Numbered from the stretch's first letter, positions 1 through 8,790 are shown. The stretch: 64,000 bases of DNA from Nocardia albiluteola (GCF_018860155.1 NZ_JAHKNI010000024.1:1-64000), one strand, 5' to 3'. Translations and numbers: made by a program. Notes: generated by a model from the sequence alone, not told the origin.

Positions 1-1
1 C

Positions 2-208
2 ACCTGTCTCGCGTTCGACGCGTTCCCGCTGATCGCGATCCGGGTGTTGCACGCCGGGCCGAGCGCGGTGTCCGGATTGGCGGCGGCGGGGCTGGCGGTG
101 GGAGCGGTGGTCGCCTTGCCGCTCGGCGCCGAGACCGAACTAGGCACGGCCAGAATGGCTTTCATTGCGGCCATCGTCGCAGAGCAGGAACACGAACCAC
201 TGCAATGA
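2..208 (+). pseudogene. MFS exporter fragment (edge of window)
   Basis: The frame is open from the window edge to a stop at 206-208. It encodes a stretch like the start of drug/siderophore-type MFS exporters (FDAFPLIAIRVLHAG, then SGLAAAGLAVGAVVALPLG), which would be the first two membrane segments. The likeness stops near position 135 and about 24 unrelated codons follow to the stop. A complete MFS protein would need about 350 further residues, so this is a broken gene. Whether the true start lies upstream of the window cannot be seen. Confidence 0.5.
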
Positions 209-311
209 CCGCTGGTGCCCGGAGCCGCCGCGTGAGGCCCCGGACACCAGCTCGTGCGGTCTTCAGCACGCTGACCCTTGTGGACGCAGTAATCGGATGG
301 AAGAGGCTCGG

Positions 312-1388
312 TTACCGCAGCATCACGTCACATGTGGACGCGAAGAACTCGCCCGTCTTGCCGCCGTTTCCGCCGTCTGGAGTGTCCGGTCCGCCATGGC
401 CGCCCCAGATCTGCACGATCGCCGCCCGCCCGGTCCGACGCGGGAAGGACGCGAACTCCCACTTGCTGGAGTCCTCTTCCCGGTGCGAGCCCTGGACCTC
501 GACCAGGAAGGGGATCGGCTCGAGGTCCTGCCAGCTCAAGCCGTCGGCGGGATCCCAGCCCGGACGAGTGACGAACCACCGATGGGACCAGGACTCGTTC
601 GTGTGATACGCCGTGTAGTCATAGCTGAAGGCCTGAGTGGCGGCGGAGGTGTCGAGCTCTGTCAGGGGCCAGTCCCCCAGTGTGGCGTCCGGGGCCAGAT
701 CCAGCCCGCGGAAGGCCGGATTACCCGTCGACGGCACTGTGCCATTCTCGAAGAACTTGCGGTATTCCAGATACTTTCCCGTGTTGTTCCACGGGTAATC
801 GGCCAGCATCCGTTCGGCTCCCGGCACCACCTCCTGCCAGACCGTGCTGGTGTTCAGGCGGCGTGCCTCGACACAGATCGGCGAAGGGTCCGAGTCCCGG
901 ATGGCAACGGCCGCACGGCTGCGCGGGTGGTTGACCGTACCGTGGCGCGGCGATGCGTCCAGACCACCGGAGCGCGTTTCGGGCCGCGCGGAAACCGACC
1001 ATTGACGGGCGCGCTCCAGGCCGACAGTCACCTCGTTGGAGAACGCGGTGAACTGGCCGTCGACCTTGGCACGGATCTTGACGCGGTATTCGGCGTCCGG
1101 TTCCTCGCCCAGATCTACCCAGTGACTGTTGGACGGAGTCCAGTCCCAGGCGGGCCAGTAAAGGAAGACCGTTTGGCGCACCTCACCGTTGATCCACACC
1201 TCGTAGAGGTGCGGATAGGGTGCGTCGCCGTTGTTCCAGTCCTCCGGGGGCGGCCACGCCCCCTGGTCAGGCATGTTCTGACCGATCCGCCATAGCAGGC
1301 TCAGACCGTACATCGTGTGCTTACCGTCATCGCGGTACGCGCCTTCGCCGCGAAGATCGGACGGGGTAGTGCCATGGGAGCCGCGCAT
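312..1388 (-). CDS. AA10 LPMO-like protein with Fn3 domain and internal copper-site histidine
   Basis: The 358-residue protein starts at the ATG at 1388, which has AGAGGAGG 5 bases upstream; an in-frame upstream start lacks such a site. Residues about 55-145 look like a fibronectin type III domain. From residue 149 the sequence follows the AA10 (chitin-binding type 4) lytic polysaccharide monooxygenase pattern: HGTVNHPRSR, FRGLDLAPD, then YHTNESW with the second histidine at 262, VTRPGWDP, LSWQDLEPIPF, and a C-terminal EFFAS with the axial Phe. In true AA10 enzymes the first His is the mature N-terminus, because copper binds its amino group. Here 148 residues precede it and no signal peptide is visible. 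It may be cleaved, or it may be a non-oxidative relative. The domain call is firm; activity is uncertain. Confidence 0.7.
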   Translation of the reverse strand: MRGSHGTTPSDLRGEGAYRDDGKHTMYGLSLLWRIGQNMPDQGAWPPPEDWNNGDAPYPHLYEVWINGEVRQTVFLYWPAWDWTPSNSHWVDLGEEPDAEYRVKIRAKVDGQFTAFSNEVTVGLERARQWSVSARPETRSGGLDASPRHGTVNHPRSRAAVAIRDSDPSPICVEARRLNTSTVWQEVVPGAERMLADYPWNNTGKYLEYRKFFENGTVPSTGNPAFRGLDLAPDATLGDWPLTELDTSAATQAFSYDYTAYHTNESWSHRWFVTRPGWDPADGLSWQDLEPIPFLVEVQGSHREEDSSKWEFASFPRRTGRAAIVQIWGGHGGPDTPDGGNGGKTGEFFASTCDVMLR

Positions 1389-1722
1389 AGTGCCTCCTCT
1401 GTTGAATGGAATCCACCCTTGCAGGCCGCCCCACACCGAGGGCGACATGTTGCCGAACAGTAGCTATCTGCGATCGGCGCTACTCAGGATGACACGGAAT
1501 GGGGTCATTGACGACAGAAGATGAAAGGAAATTCTCGTCGAATCGAGCGTTGCTGCATGATTGCCATCTCCGGCAACCGCAGCAGCAGGAGTAACGCCGC
1601 GACCACGGCTGGCCGTTCGCGTTCGGGACTTCAAATCCGCGACTGAACGGTGCCGTCGACGACGTCACGAGAAGGCCCGGGGCGGAAAGCCGGCAGGTGC
1701 GGTCATTCGGGGGGTGCAGACG
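1389..1722. other. Gene-free stretch upstream of the LPMO-like gene
   Basis: These 334 bases lie between the LPMO-like start and the end of the DUF4267 gene, both on the minus strand. The promoter of the LPMO-like gene should be here. I see no convincing coding sequence, hairpin or repeat. Confidence 0.4.
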
Positions 1723-2160
1723 TCAGGCGGGCTGCGCGGCGTGCGCTGGGGCGGCGGTCTGCTGGGCCTTGTGCGCCTTGCTGGTTTCGCGGAGGATCAG
1801 CAGGCCGGTGGCCGCGATCAACGCCGAGGTCAGGCCGTGGACGCCGAACGCGGTGGCCGTGGAGCCGTGGTGGGCCAAGACGTTGATCATGTCGCCGAGT
1901 GGGGCGACGGCCGTCATCAGCAGGATCCAGCCCAGGGCACGGCGCTGGCCGGTCACCAGCAGGATGCCCGTGCCCAGGCCCATCGCGAGTTCGCGGCAGC
2001 CTTTCACGATGAGGAAGCCGCTGCCGTCGCCGGAGGGCCAGCTCGGCAGGCCGAAGCCCGGGGCGGCTGTCGCGGGGGCCAGGACGAAAGAGATCCCGAG
2101 GTAGAGGGTGAACAGCACGGTGGCGGCGGCCAGGACGGTGTTGAGGTTCTTGCGCGACAT
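1723..2160 (-). CDS. Small membrane protein, DUF4267 family
   Basis: The 145-residue protein has four predicted membrane segments: VLAAATVLFTLYLGISFV, a GLGTGILLVTG stretch, GWILLMTAVAPLGDM and a LTSALIAATGLLIL segment. It ends in an Ala/Gln-rich cytoplasmic tail. The motif KGCRELAMGLG followed by GDM is typical of DUF4267, a family near DoxX-like proteins with no assigned reaction. The ATG at 2160 is chosen because AGGAG lies 7 bases upstream. The gene diverges from a broken MarR gene across a 304-base gap that holds an operator-like palindrome, so it was probably the regulator's target. Confidence 0.7.
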   Translation of the reverse strand: MSRKNLNTVLAAATVLFTLYLGISFVLAPATAAPGFGLPSWPSGDGSGFLIVKGCRELAMGLGTGILLVTGQRRALGWILLMTAVAPLGDMINVLAHHGSTATAFGVHGLTSALIAATGLLILRETSKAHKAQQTAAPAHAAQPA

Positions 2161-2388
2161 GGTTGTTCTCCTGTGACGTTCGGACGGTGAGCTGTTGCCC
2201 GGCAAGGCATCCGGCCCTGCCGAGGGGTACTGCCCGGCTGGCTGCGCTCTCGTGCGAGCCGGCCGGGCGCTGAATCTTCGAGTTACCGATCGGCGGTCAC
2301 TGGGACAGCACGTCGCCGGGTCCCAACTCGAGGGTGAGATGGAAGATCAGCGGTCGTGCGGTGAGGTCGAGATCGTTCTCTGTCATAT

Positions 2389-2405
2389 TGTCACAGTAAG
2401 TGACA
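2389..2405. promoter_or_regulatory. Palindromic operator, probably for the adjacent MarR
   Basis: TGTCAC-AGTAA-GTGACA is a perfect 6-base inverted repeat with a 5-base centre, in the gap between the divergent DUF4267 and MarR genes. This is the size and place expected of a MarR operator. The rest of the 2161-2464 gap shows no gene. Confidence 0.5.
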
Positions 2406-2464
2406 GTCGATTTAGATGTCAATCATGTTATGTGGCAGTCATGTTGGGTTGCTAGTGTGGGGTC

Positions 2465-2808
2465 ATGGTGAACCGGCCGCTGGACTCGCGTGGGGTATTC
2501 CTGTTGTCGCAGATCGGTCATCACGTGGCGTACCGGTTGACCGAGCAGCTAGCGCGGTTGGATCTGGATCCGGCCCACTTCGCTGTCCTGGGCCACCTGG
2601 CGGCCGCGGATGGCCGCAGTCAGCAGGAACTCGCGGATCTGCTGCGAGTACACCGCAACGCGATGGTTGGATCCTCGCACCACTCGACGAGACCGAGCGA
2701 ACCCTGCTGCTTCCCCTACTCCACCGCATCGCCGCACACGCGGGCCTCCCTCCCGGAGTACACCCCGGCCTGCAGCGACGGCGCCGCGCACGCCGGGAAA
2801 CACGGTGA
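2465..2808 (+). pseudogene. MarR-family regulator, internally deleted and frameshifted
   Basis: The first 68 codons read as a good MarR N-terminus: dimerisation helix, then LDLDPAHFAVLGHLAA and QQELADLLRVHRNAMVG of the winged helix. At about 2669 the sequence jumps. The C-terminal helix (LDETERTLLLPLLHRIAAHA) continues in another frame, from about 2686 to the stop at 2806-2808. About 35-40 codons that should encode the wing and the following helix are missing. The protein cannot fold as a normal MarR, so the gene is most likely dead. The start ATG follows a weak upstream region. Confidence 0.7.
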
Positions 2809-2820
2809 ACTCAGCCCGCC

Positions 2821-2875
2821 AAGCAGTTTTCGGTGTTGCAGGAGGTCGGCGTACTGGTCGATACCCCCTCCGGAC
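2821..2875 (+). repeat. 55-bp dispersed repeat, copy 1
   Basis: This segment matches 30021-30075 at 46 of 55 positions in the same orientation. The best conserved part reads AGGAGGTCGGCGTA and CCCTCCGGAC. Both copies could be relics of one coding sequence (…EVGVxVDxPSGxR), but copy 2 has a stop within it. The two copies bracket the catabolic island. Confidence 0.55.
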
Positions 2876-2885
2876 ACAGAACGAA

Positions 2886-2916
2886 ACGAAAGCCGTTGCG
2901 TAGCAACGGCTTTCGT
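2886..2916 (+). terminator. Intrinsic terminator-like hairpin
   Basis: A perfect 14-base stem (ACGAAAGCCGTTGC paired with its complement) closes a 3-base loop (GTA). A short T-containing stretch (CGTCGTTTCT) follows. It sits downstream of the MarR pseudogene and upstream of the convergent reductase relic, so it may stop transcription from both sides. Confidence 0.65.
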
Positions 2917-3013
2917 CGTTTCTGCACCTGGCCTTCACTCGAAGCGTGAGATCGATATCCAGCCCACGTTTCGCCGTCGAAGACGAACAAGAGGTCCGTC
3001 GTCCAGTGTCTCC

Positions 3014-3690
3014 TCACGGATCGAGCCGACAGAGGGCTTTTCCCACAGTGGCCCCGGACAGCATCCCCAGCAGCGCGGCGATCGCGGATTCGATACCGTC
3101 GAAGATGGATTCGCGGTGGATCAACCGGCCGTCAGCGAGGTAACCGGACACCTCTCGGCGCATCGAGTCTTCGAGATGGGTGAACGAGCCGACCCGGAAC
3201 CCCCGCATTCGCAGCCCTTTCGACACCATGGTGAACAGATTCGGCGGGCCGGGCACTGCGCTGTCGTCGTAGCCGGCGATCGCGCGCGGCCAACGCACCC
3301 ACCGCCCCTGCGGCCGATGACACCCACAGAACGTCCGTCGTGGTCAACTCGAGTGTCTCGAACAGTCCCACGTACGCGGTGAGCCCGGCACTGCCCAGCG
3401 GGCCGAGGAACCATTGGATCGGCAGTTGCCCAGCATCGATCCGGGCCGGGGCACCGTAACCGCCGATGGTCTGCGCCCGGGTTCCGACGATCGCGTATTC
3501 CCGATAGCCGAGGGTATGGGAGACCAGATCGCCGATGGCGAATTCCGGTGACCGGGACGCGACGACGGTGCCGAGGGCGAGTCCGGAGAGCTCATCGCCG
3601 GGCTGTAGCGGCGGCAGATACCCGTTCGGTGTGGTGTCGGCGAGCCGAATCCTGATGGACGGATCGAAAGCGTGCGGATCACTGTGTGAA
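3014..3690 (-). pseudogene. NADPH-dependent quinone/curcumin reductase-type MDR, double-deleted relic
   Basis: Reading leftward from about 3690, the frame gives DPSIRIRLAD, a GDELSGLALGTVVAS segment, GLTAYVGLFETLELTT and VSSAAGAVGALAA. These are the N-terminal half and start of the Rossmann fold of the YncB/PTGR reductase family. It then jumps frame near 3290 to IAGYDDSAVPGPP and a clean family C-terminus (REVSGYLADGRL, then a GMLSGATVGKAL segment). About 120-140 residues of the Rossmann domain are missing. The first about 40 residues are also absent: the relic starts inside the end of the SnoaL gene. The gene cannot be functional. Confidence 0.7.
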
Positions 3691-4050
3691 AGCGACCTCG
3701 GGCGTCCGCGCGATGAGCAAGCGGCGAACAGCGCCCGCGGCGTTCAGCTGTGCGGTCGCATTGAACGATGCTTCGAACGCACCGGCTCGGGTGGTGCGAC
3801 CGACAACCAGCTCGTACTCGCCGTTCACCGCACCGACATCGATGTGGTGGGTCAGCGTGCTCTTCTCCCGCTGTGCCAGGTAGGCGATCAAGCCGTCGCG
3901 ATCGCCGACGAATTCGGCGCTCTGCCCAGCGCCCTTGGAGAACTGCACGGACATCGCGAAATCTTCGGCGATCATGCCGAGCACGCGATCCGGGTCGTCG
4001 GAATCCATATAGGTGAACCAGCGAGTGAGAACCGGAACCGTCGCCGTCAT
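3679..4050 (-). CDS. SnoaL-like (NTF2-fold) protein
   Basis: The protein has 123 residues and the alpha+beta cone pattern of the SnoaL/NTF2 family: an N-terminal helix with TRWFTYMDSDDPDRVLGM, then DRDGLIAYLAQREK, then a HHIDVGAVNGEYELVVGRT strand pair. Members are small isomerases, hydratases, dehydratases or binding proteins and the substrate cannot be read from sequence. Its ATG overlaps the stop of the upstream SnoaL gene by four bases, so the two are translated together. Together they could form a hetero-oligomer acting on the substrate of the neighbouring flavoprotein; that is inference. Confidence 0.7.
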   Translation of the reverse strand: MTATVPVLTRWFTYMDSDDPDRVLGMIAEDFAMSVQFSKGAGQSAEFVGDRDGLIAYLAQREKSTLTHHIDVGAVNGEYELVVGRTTRAGAFEASFNATAQLNAAGAVRRLLIARTPEVAFTQ

Positions 4051-4430
4051 CGCCGCGCCTCCTCACGCGAGGGCTGAACTGGTAGCAGCGGGAAATCCGC
4101 GCTGAACGAGACCTGATAGCGGTCGATACGATCGTCGGCGTCGACATGCATTGCGGCGACGAACCAACCGGTGGTTACGGACCCGTTCTCGGTAACCGCG
4201 CCGTACGCGAATTGCATATCGCCCTCGGCGGCGACGCGCAGCAGCACGTGCTTGCGGTCCACCGCCGACCTGCCGCTCAGATAGGCGAACATCGCCGCCC
4301 GGCCGCGGTCGCGGTTCACGCCCGCGGGCAGGACCATGGCGAACTCGACGTCCTCGGCCAGCAGAGCAGTCGCGTCCCGCAACCTGCCGCTGTCGACCGT
4401 CGCGTAGTACTTCTCGATTACGTAGCTCAT
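4047..4430 (-). CDS. SnoaL-like (NTF2-fold) protein
   Basis: The protein has 127 residues. It starts with the usual SnoaL helix (VIEKYYATVDSGRL) followed by DATALLAEDVEFAMVLP and a GRAAMFAYLSGR segment. No ribosome-binding site is visible: the island operator ends directly at the ATG, so the mRNA may be leaderless. The second SnoaL gene overlaps its end by four bases. The placement under the operator ties this pair to the TetR regulon. Confidence 0.7.
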   Translation of the reverse strand: MSYVIEKYYATVDSGRLRDATALLAEDVEFAMVLPAGVNRDRGRAAMFAYLSGRSAVDRKHVLLRVAAEGDMQFAYGAVTENGSVTTGWFVAAMHVDADDRIDRYQVSFSADFPLLPVQPSREEARR

Positions 4431-4449
4431 GAATTGAATTTAGTTCAAA
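4429..4449 (-). promoter_or_regulatory. Island operator, site a
   Basis: On the minus strand it reads TTGAACTAAATTCAATTCA, matching the shared consensus CTGAACTNNNTTCANTTCA. It abuts the SnoaL start codon. Confidence 0.6.
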
Positions 4450-4643
4450 GAATCGCATCTTGTCGAGAGGTCAGGGCGTCAGGCTTGACCGACTCTGGAT
4501 CACACACGGACACATCGCCGTCCGGCATTGGGCCGTACTCGGACAACGCGCAGGAGTACGGCCCGCGCTCATCGAAGGGCGATCGGTGACAGCCTGGGCG
4601 CGGCTGGCGTATCGGCTCCGATCGCCGGGACCGGGCAGCGGCG

Positions 4644-5990
4644 CTACGCGGGCTGCGGAGTCGGTGTCGGGTGCCGGTGAGTGGCCGCGGCGTCGGCAGC
4701 AGCCAGACCGAAGACCAGTGCGGGTGCGATACCGCCGGCGTAGGCATGGTCGTAGAGACCGCCGATATCGGATCCCGCCGCATACAAGCCGTCCACGATG
4801 CCGCCGGCTGCGGCGAGCACCCGGCCGTGCTCGTCGATGCGGATCCCGTGGAACGGAAAGGTCAGCGCCGGACGGGTTTCGATCACGTAATAAGGTCCCC
4901 GGTCCAGCGGTGCCGAGTCGTGCACGCGTGCAGGTTGCACCGCCGGGCCGGCCGCGTTCACGGCGCGGATCTCGGCCGCGATCGCCGCACCGTCGTAACC
5001 CCACTCCGGTGGCAGGTAGACGAAATCCTCCAGGCTCTCGGCCATTCCACACCGGCCGCCGCGGCGCTGGGCGAGGTCGAACTTGTCGACCGCGATGGCG
5101 CCCTCGACGTAGCTGCCGAGAACCCAATCGCGATACACACGTTCGTCGGCGACGAGTAATCCGCGTGACTCCGGCTGGTCGAGCAGTCGCATCGCGGTGA
5201 GGTGATCGCCCATGGTCTCATCGGTGAATCGGCGATTGTCGAGGTTGAACAGCAGGGCGTGCTCGCTGTAGTACAGCGACAGTGCAACGAAATCGCCGGA
5301 GTCGCGGAACGGAACGTCGGCCGGAACGAGGTGGCCGTAGAACCCGGACCGGGGTTCACCGGTTGCGGCGCCGACGACTTCGGCCAGTCGCAAGCCGGCC
5401 CCGCAGCTGGCCGGATTCGAACGCAGCTGCATCACGCCCGCGTTCGGATGGATGTGCTCGCAGGCCAGTCCGGGATCGGCCTGGAACCCGCCGGTGGCGA
5501 GAATCGTTGTGCTCGATTCGATTTCGAGCTCGGTTCCGTCCGGCAGGCGCACGTGCGCACCGGTGACGACTCCGTTGTGGCCGAGCAGTGCCAGGGTTTC
5601 GGTCTCGGTGAACAGTTCGCCGTCGGCGCTGACTCGCCGTCGGCATTCGTCGATGTACTGGTTGGTGTCGAACTGGTGGCCGGTGCCGTAACGCAGGATC
5701 GGCACGGCGTCGGCGCATTCGACACCGAGCGAGCGAATCCAGGCGATCGCGTCTGCGAACCCGTCCACGAGCGCCCGGCGCAGAGCCGGGTCACCGTCGG
5801 GGTTGACCTCGTCCATCACCTCGTGCGTCGGCGCCGTCCACGCGTATCCGGCGTACCGCGCCGACCCGCCGACGGCCGCTGCCCTCTCGACCACCACGAC
5901 CGAGCTGCCCCGGTCCAGTGACCGGGCCGCTGCCGTGAGCCCGGCCATGCCGGCGCCGATGACGAGTACGTCGGTCCGAATTACCTGCAT
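4644..5990 (-). CDS. FAD-dependent dehydrogenase, 3-ketosteroid-delta1-dehydrogenase/fumarate-reductase type
   Basis: The 448-residue flavoprotein starts at the ATG at 5990, which has GGGAG just upstream. Residues 8-20 hold the dinucleotide motif VLVIGAGMAGLTA. The C-terminal FAD segment GLYAAGSDIGGLYDHAYAGG is near residue 410. The middle cap domain (about 115-300) resembles the FAD_binding_2 superfamily, which contains 3-ketosteroid dehydrogenases and fumarate reductases. It probably introduces or reduces a C=C bond next to a carbonyl on a cyclic substrate, using FAD. It is downstream of the SDR gene, and the two may be co-transcribed. Exact substrate unknown. Confidence 0.75.
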   Translation of the reverse strand: MQVIRTDVLVIGAGMAGLTAAARSLDRGSSVVVVERAAAVGGSARYAGYAWTAPTHEVMDEVNPDGDPALRRALVDGFADAIAWIRSLGVECADAVPILRYGTGHQFDTNQYIDECRRRVSADGELFTETETLALLGHNGVVTGAHVRLPDGTELEIESSTTILATGGFQADPGLACEHIHPNAGVMQLRSNPASCGAGLRLAEVVGAATGEPRSGFYGHLVPADVPFRDSGDFVALSLYYSEHALLFNLDNRRFTDETMGDHLTAMRLLDQPESRGLLVADERVYRDWVLGSYVEGAIAVDKFDLAQRRGGRCGMAESLEDFVYLPPEWGYDGAAIAAEIRAVNAAGPAVQPARVHDSAPLDRGPYYVIETRPALTFPFHGIRIDEHGRVLAAAGGIVDGLYAAGSDIGGLYDHAYAGGIAPALVFGLAAADAAATHRHPTPTPQPA

Positions 5991-6083
5991 TCTTGCTCCC
6001 TGATCGAAACCGCTGCCGCGCAACGCAGCTCGCGGTATGACAAATCTGATGTGGGCCGTGGTCCGGCGGCTCGGAATCGAGAG

Positions 6084-6872
6084 TCAGACGGTGAACCGCC
6101 CGCCATTGCTCAGCAGCACCGCACCGACGACGTTCACCGCACCTGCAGAGGCGAGGTACAAGATGTTGTCGGCCAGTTCCTCGGCGGTCGCGTAGCCGCG
6201 GGTGGGACCGTCGTTCATCGATGCCCGCAGATGCGCCGGTGTGCGCGCGGCCATCCCGGTGTCGACCGGTCCGGGTGCTACGGTGTTGACCCGAATTCCC
6301 AGGGGCGCCACCTCTTTCGCGACCGCCTGACTCAGCGCGTGTACACCGGCCTTCGACGCGGAATAGTGCGGATAGCCGATCAGGGTGTCGAACGCCGAGG
6401 AAGATCCCACGGTGACGATCGCCCCGCCACCGGTTCCCCGCATGACCCGGACCGCCTCACGCAGCATGAAGAAGGTGCCGTCGAGATTGATCGCCATCAC
6501 CCGGCGCCAGTCGGCATCGTCCAACCGGGTCAGCACGTCCACGGGCTCGTTGCGCTCGGCGGCCTCGTATATCCACTGCTTGCTCTTCGGATCGTCGACG
6601 CCGGCCGCATGCACCACCACATCCACCCGGCCCTGCTCGGCGACGGCCGTATCGAACATCTCGCGTACCCGGGCCGAGTCGGAGACGTCGAACCCGACCG
6701 GATGGCCGACGCCGATCGCGGCCGCATTCCGTACGGCGGCATCGACATTGATATCGCACAGGTACACCGCCGCGGCGCCACGCTGGGCGAGCAGACGCGC
6801 GGTCGCCTCGCCGATCCCCGATCCCGCGCCGGTCACCACGGCGATTTTTCCCTCGAACTGATCTGCGGTCAT
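6084..6872 (-). CDS. SDR-family oxidoreductase
   Basis: The protein has 262 residues. The ATG at 6872 is preceded by GAGGAAAGAG. The NAD(P) motif TGAGSGIGEATA is at residues about 15-26, the NAG-like element is HAAGVDD, and the catalytic Ser and YSASK motif lie in GSSSAFDTLIGYPHYSASK. The sequence ends in the usual PGPVDTGMA and a C-terminal GRFTV. It would oxidise or reduce a secondary alcohol or ketone. An insertion around residues 100-115 (QWIYEAAERNEPVDVLTR) is longer than in typical classical SDRs. It lies between a dead binding-protein gene and the flavoprotein. Confidence 0.8.
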   Translation of the reverse strand: MTADQFEGKIAVVTGAGSGIGEATARLLAQRGAAAVYLCDINVDAAVRNAAAIGVGHPVGFDVSDSARVREMFDTAVAEQGRVDVVVHAAGVDDPKSKQWIYEAAERNEPVDVLTRLDDADWRRVMAINLDGTFFMLREAVRVMRGTGGGAIVTVGSSSAFDTLIGYPHYSASKAGVHALSQAVAKEVAPLGIRVNTVAPGPVDTGMAARTPAHLRASMNDGPTRGYATAEELADNILYLASAGAVNVVGAVLLSNGGRFTV

Positions 6873-6910
6873 CGTCGCTCTTTCCTCGTTGGTGCTGTTG
6901 GCCGGGGCGT

Positions 6911-7631
6911 TCAGCGGAAGATGGACTCCCAGTCGTTGCGGAACTTCTCGGCGCCGGCGCCGACGGTGACCTCGAGATTCTGTGCGGGCACATCCTGGGC
7001 GACGGCCAGTGCGCCGTCGATGCCGGGCATCGCGGACCCGTAGCCCGGCGAGGTCGCCTGCTGTCCGGCCTTGGTGACCATGAAATCGGCCAGGACTTGG
7101 GCCGCGTTCGGGTGCGGCGCGGTGCCCAGGGCGAGTCCGTACCACTTCGCACCTCAGGTGTACTTGCCCGCATTCCAGCCGACCGGGGCGCCGGCCGCAC
7201 GCTCGGGCAGCATCGGATTGCACATCAGCGCGGCGGTGATCTCACCCGAGGCCATGGCCTGGCTCAGCGGTTGGTGTTCCAGCCGAAACCGAACAGGATG
7301 GCGCTCTCGGTGAAGAACTTGCCGCCGATGATGGCCTCCCGCCGACGATATGCCGGGTCGTCGAAGCTCGGGCCGTGCACCGCGACCGCTGTATCGGAGT
7401 TCTCGTTCGCGTGGATCCATGCCTCGTCCGTGGTCACCGCGACATCTCCGATACCGCGGTGGGTCTTCTGCTCCGCACCGATCCGGGGCAGCAGTTCGGA
7501 GTCGATTCCGCGCACCACCGTCAGTTCGATGTCGGGGTAGGCGGATTTCCGCAGCCCGCCAGGGCGAGCGCGGCTGCCACCACTACGACGGCAGTTCGGA
7601 ATATCTTGTGCATCTTGTTCTTTCGCTTCAT
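6911..7631 (-). pseudogene. Fe3+-type ABC solute-binding lipoprotein, multiply deleted relic
   Basis: The fragments match the intact binding protein at 10847-11911 piece by piece. First is a lipoprotein signal (VVVVAAALALAGC), then a gap of about 45 codons. Next come PDIELTVVRGIDSELL to ILFGFGWNTN, a frame change with about 60 codons lost, and ASGEITAALMCNP. After an in-frame TGA at about 7157 comes GLALGTAPHPNAAQVLADF and the C-terminus. Loss of several internal blocks plus a stop shows the gene is dead. It looks like an old duplicate of the importer's binding protein. Confidence 0.75.
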
Positions 7632-7801
7632 GCGGCGGTGTTCGAGCACCAACTCGAGGTAGTCGTCCGAGCGACGGCGCATCCCCCGGTGGTGGCGTGC
7701 ACGACGTGGCATCGCTGCACCGCCCGCGGCCCGACCGCAGAGCGCCCGGCATCTGGTCGTGAAGACACTCGAGACCCGAACGCTCCGGGCCGTTTACGGG
7801 G

Positions 7802-8500
7802 TTACTTGGCCGGTGCCGGGGCGGGCGCGGGTTCGTTGATAGTCGTGAAGTACTGCGCTATGGCCATGATCGTGAGCGGTGCGGTCACCAGGAGCTGACC
7901 GACGGCGGTGCCCAGCGCTCCGACGGCCACGATGCCACCGAGACAGCCGACCGCGGCGGCCGGGATGAACGGGCCGAACATGCCGATGATGGTCGCGGCG
8001 GCGACCGTCGCACCGGCGATGCCGCCGAGCACGCAACCGACGGCCGCACCGCTCAGGCCACCCACCATGGTTCCGACGGTCGCGCCGGTGGTGATCGTGC
8101 TGGCCATCCGGTTCCACGCAGCCTGTTCGCGGTCGTACGGGTTCTTCCAGGGCGCCGAGTCCTCGTACGGCAGGGCGACGGGCCGGTAGCTGGCGTGCGC
8201 GAGGTCGAACTGGGGTGTGAGCGTGGCGGTGTGGCCGCTGATCTTCGCGGCGATCGGGAAGATGAAATCGTCCACCCGGAACGACAGGTGGGATCCGGCG
8301 AGCACCGTTCCGCTGGGGCTCTTGATCGTGAATACGCCGTTGTCCGCGTTGAGGGTTCCCGCGTCGGTGGTGATGACGGTGCCCGTCGGTATGGTGGTCG
8401 TCTTGTAGTGGATCGTGTTCGGCGCCGGGGCGGCCTGCGCCGTACCCGCGATGCTGACGGCTCCGGCGACCAGCGCGCACGTGGCAGCGATTTTCCTCAT
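7802..8500 (-). CDS. Secreted protein with glycine-zipper tail
   Basis: The 232-residue protein starts at the ATG at 8500 with GAGAGGA upstream. It has a Sec signal peptide ending AGTAQA. Residues about 30-105 form a beta-rich domain resembling the N-terminal module (catalogued as DUF8020) of secreted Nocardia proteins. Residues about 130-215 are a glycine-zipper region with repeated GxxxG steps (MVGGLSGAAVGCVLGGIAG) that could insert in a membrane. The tail is Pro/Ala-rich. Function unknown. It is alone on its transcript between the flavin reductase gene and the binding-protein relic; I see no link to the catabolic genes except position. Confidence 0.7.
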   Translation of the reverse strand: MRKIAATCALVAGAVSIAGTAQAAPAPNTIHYKTTTIPTGTVITTDAGTLNADNGVFTIKSPSGTVLAGSHLSFRVDDFIFPIAAKISGHTATLTPQFDLAHASYRPVALPYEDSAPWKNPYDREQAAWNRMASTITTGATVGTMVGGLSGAAVGCVLGGIAGATVAAATIIGMFGPFIPAAAVGCLGGIVAVGALGTAVGQLLVTAPLTIMAIAQYFTTINEPAPAPAPAK

Positions 8501-8790
8501 CGGTGTTTCCTCTCATCGGACTCCTCGGCTTCGCCGCCGGGGAGGTGTGGTCCGGCGCGGGGCGCCGGGGATGTCGACGGTCGGCGGACCGACCGGACCT
8601 GTTCAGGGGAAATAGGGGTTGGCTCGCCGGCCCGGTCGCGCCGACTTCGAGTCGGGCCGGCCGGGTTCGGGAGTTGCGACGGGGCTGCTACCGCCGGACA
8701 GCTGCCTCCACTGCGCGTGCGCGACCTGGGAGGTGATGTGGCACCGGTCGAGCGCTCGACGGAAGCCCATCGCGTCCAGGGGCTTTCACG

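Noticed and set aside
165..1295. Long plus-strand frame opposite the LPMO-like gene
   Set aside because: Arg/Pro-rich, no family resemblance, no start signal; it is the antisense shadow of a clear minus-strand protein.
7155..7160. In-frame TGA in the binding-protein relic read as a recoded stop
   Set aside because: The same gene has two large deletions and a frame change, so a plain nonsense mutation in a dead gene is simpler.
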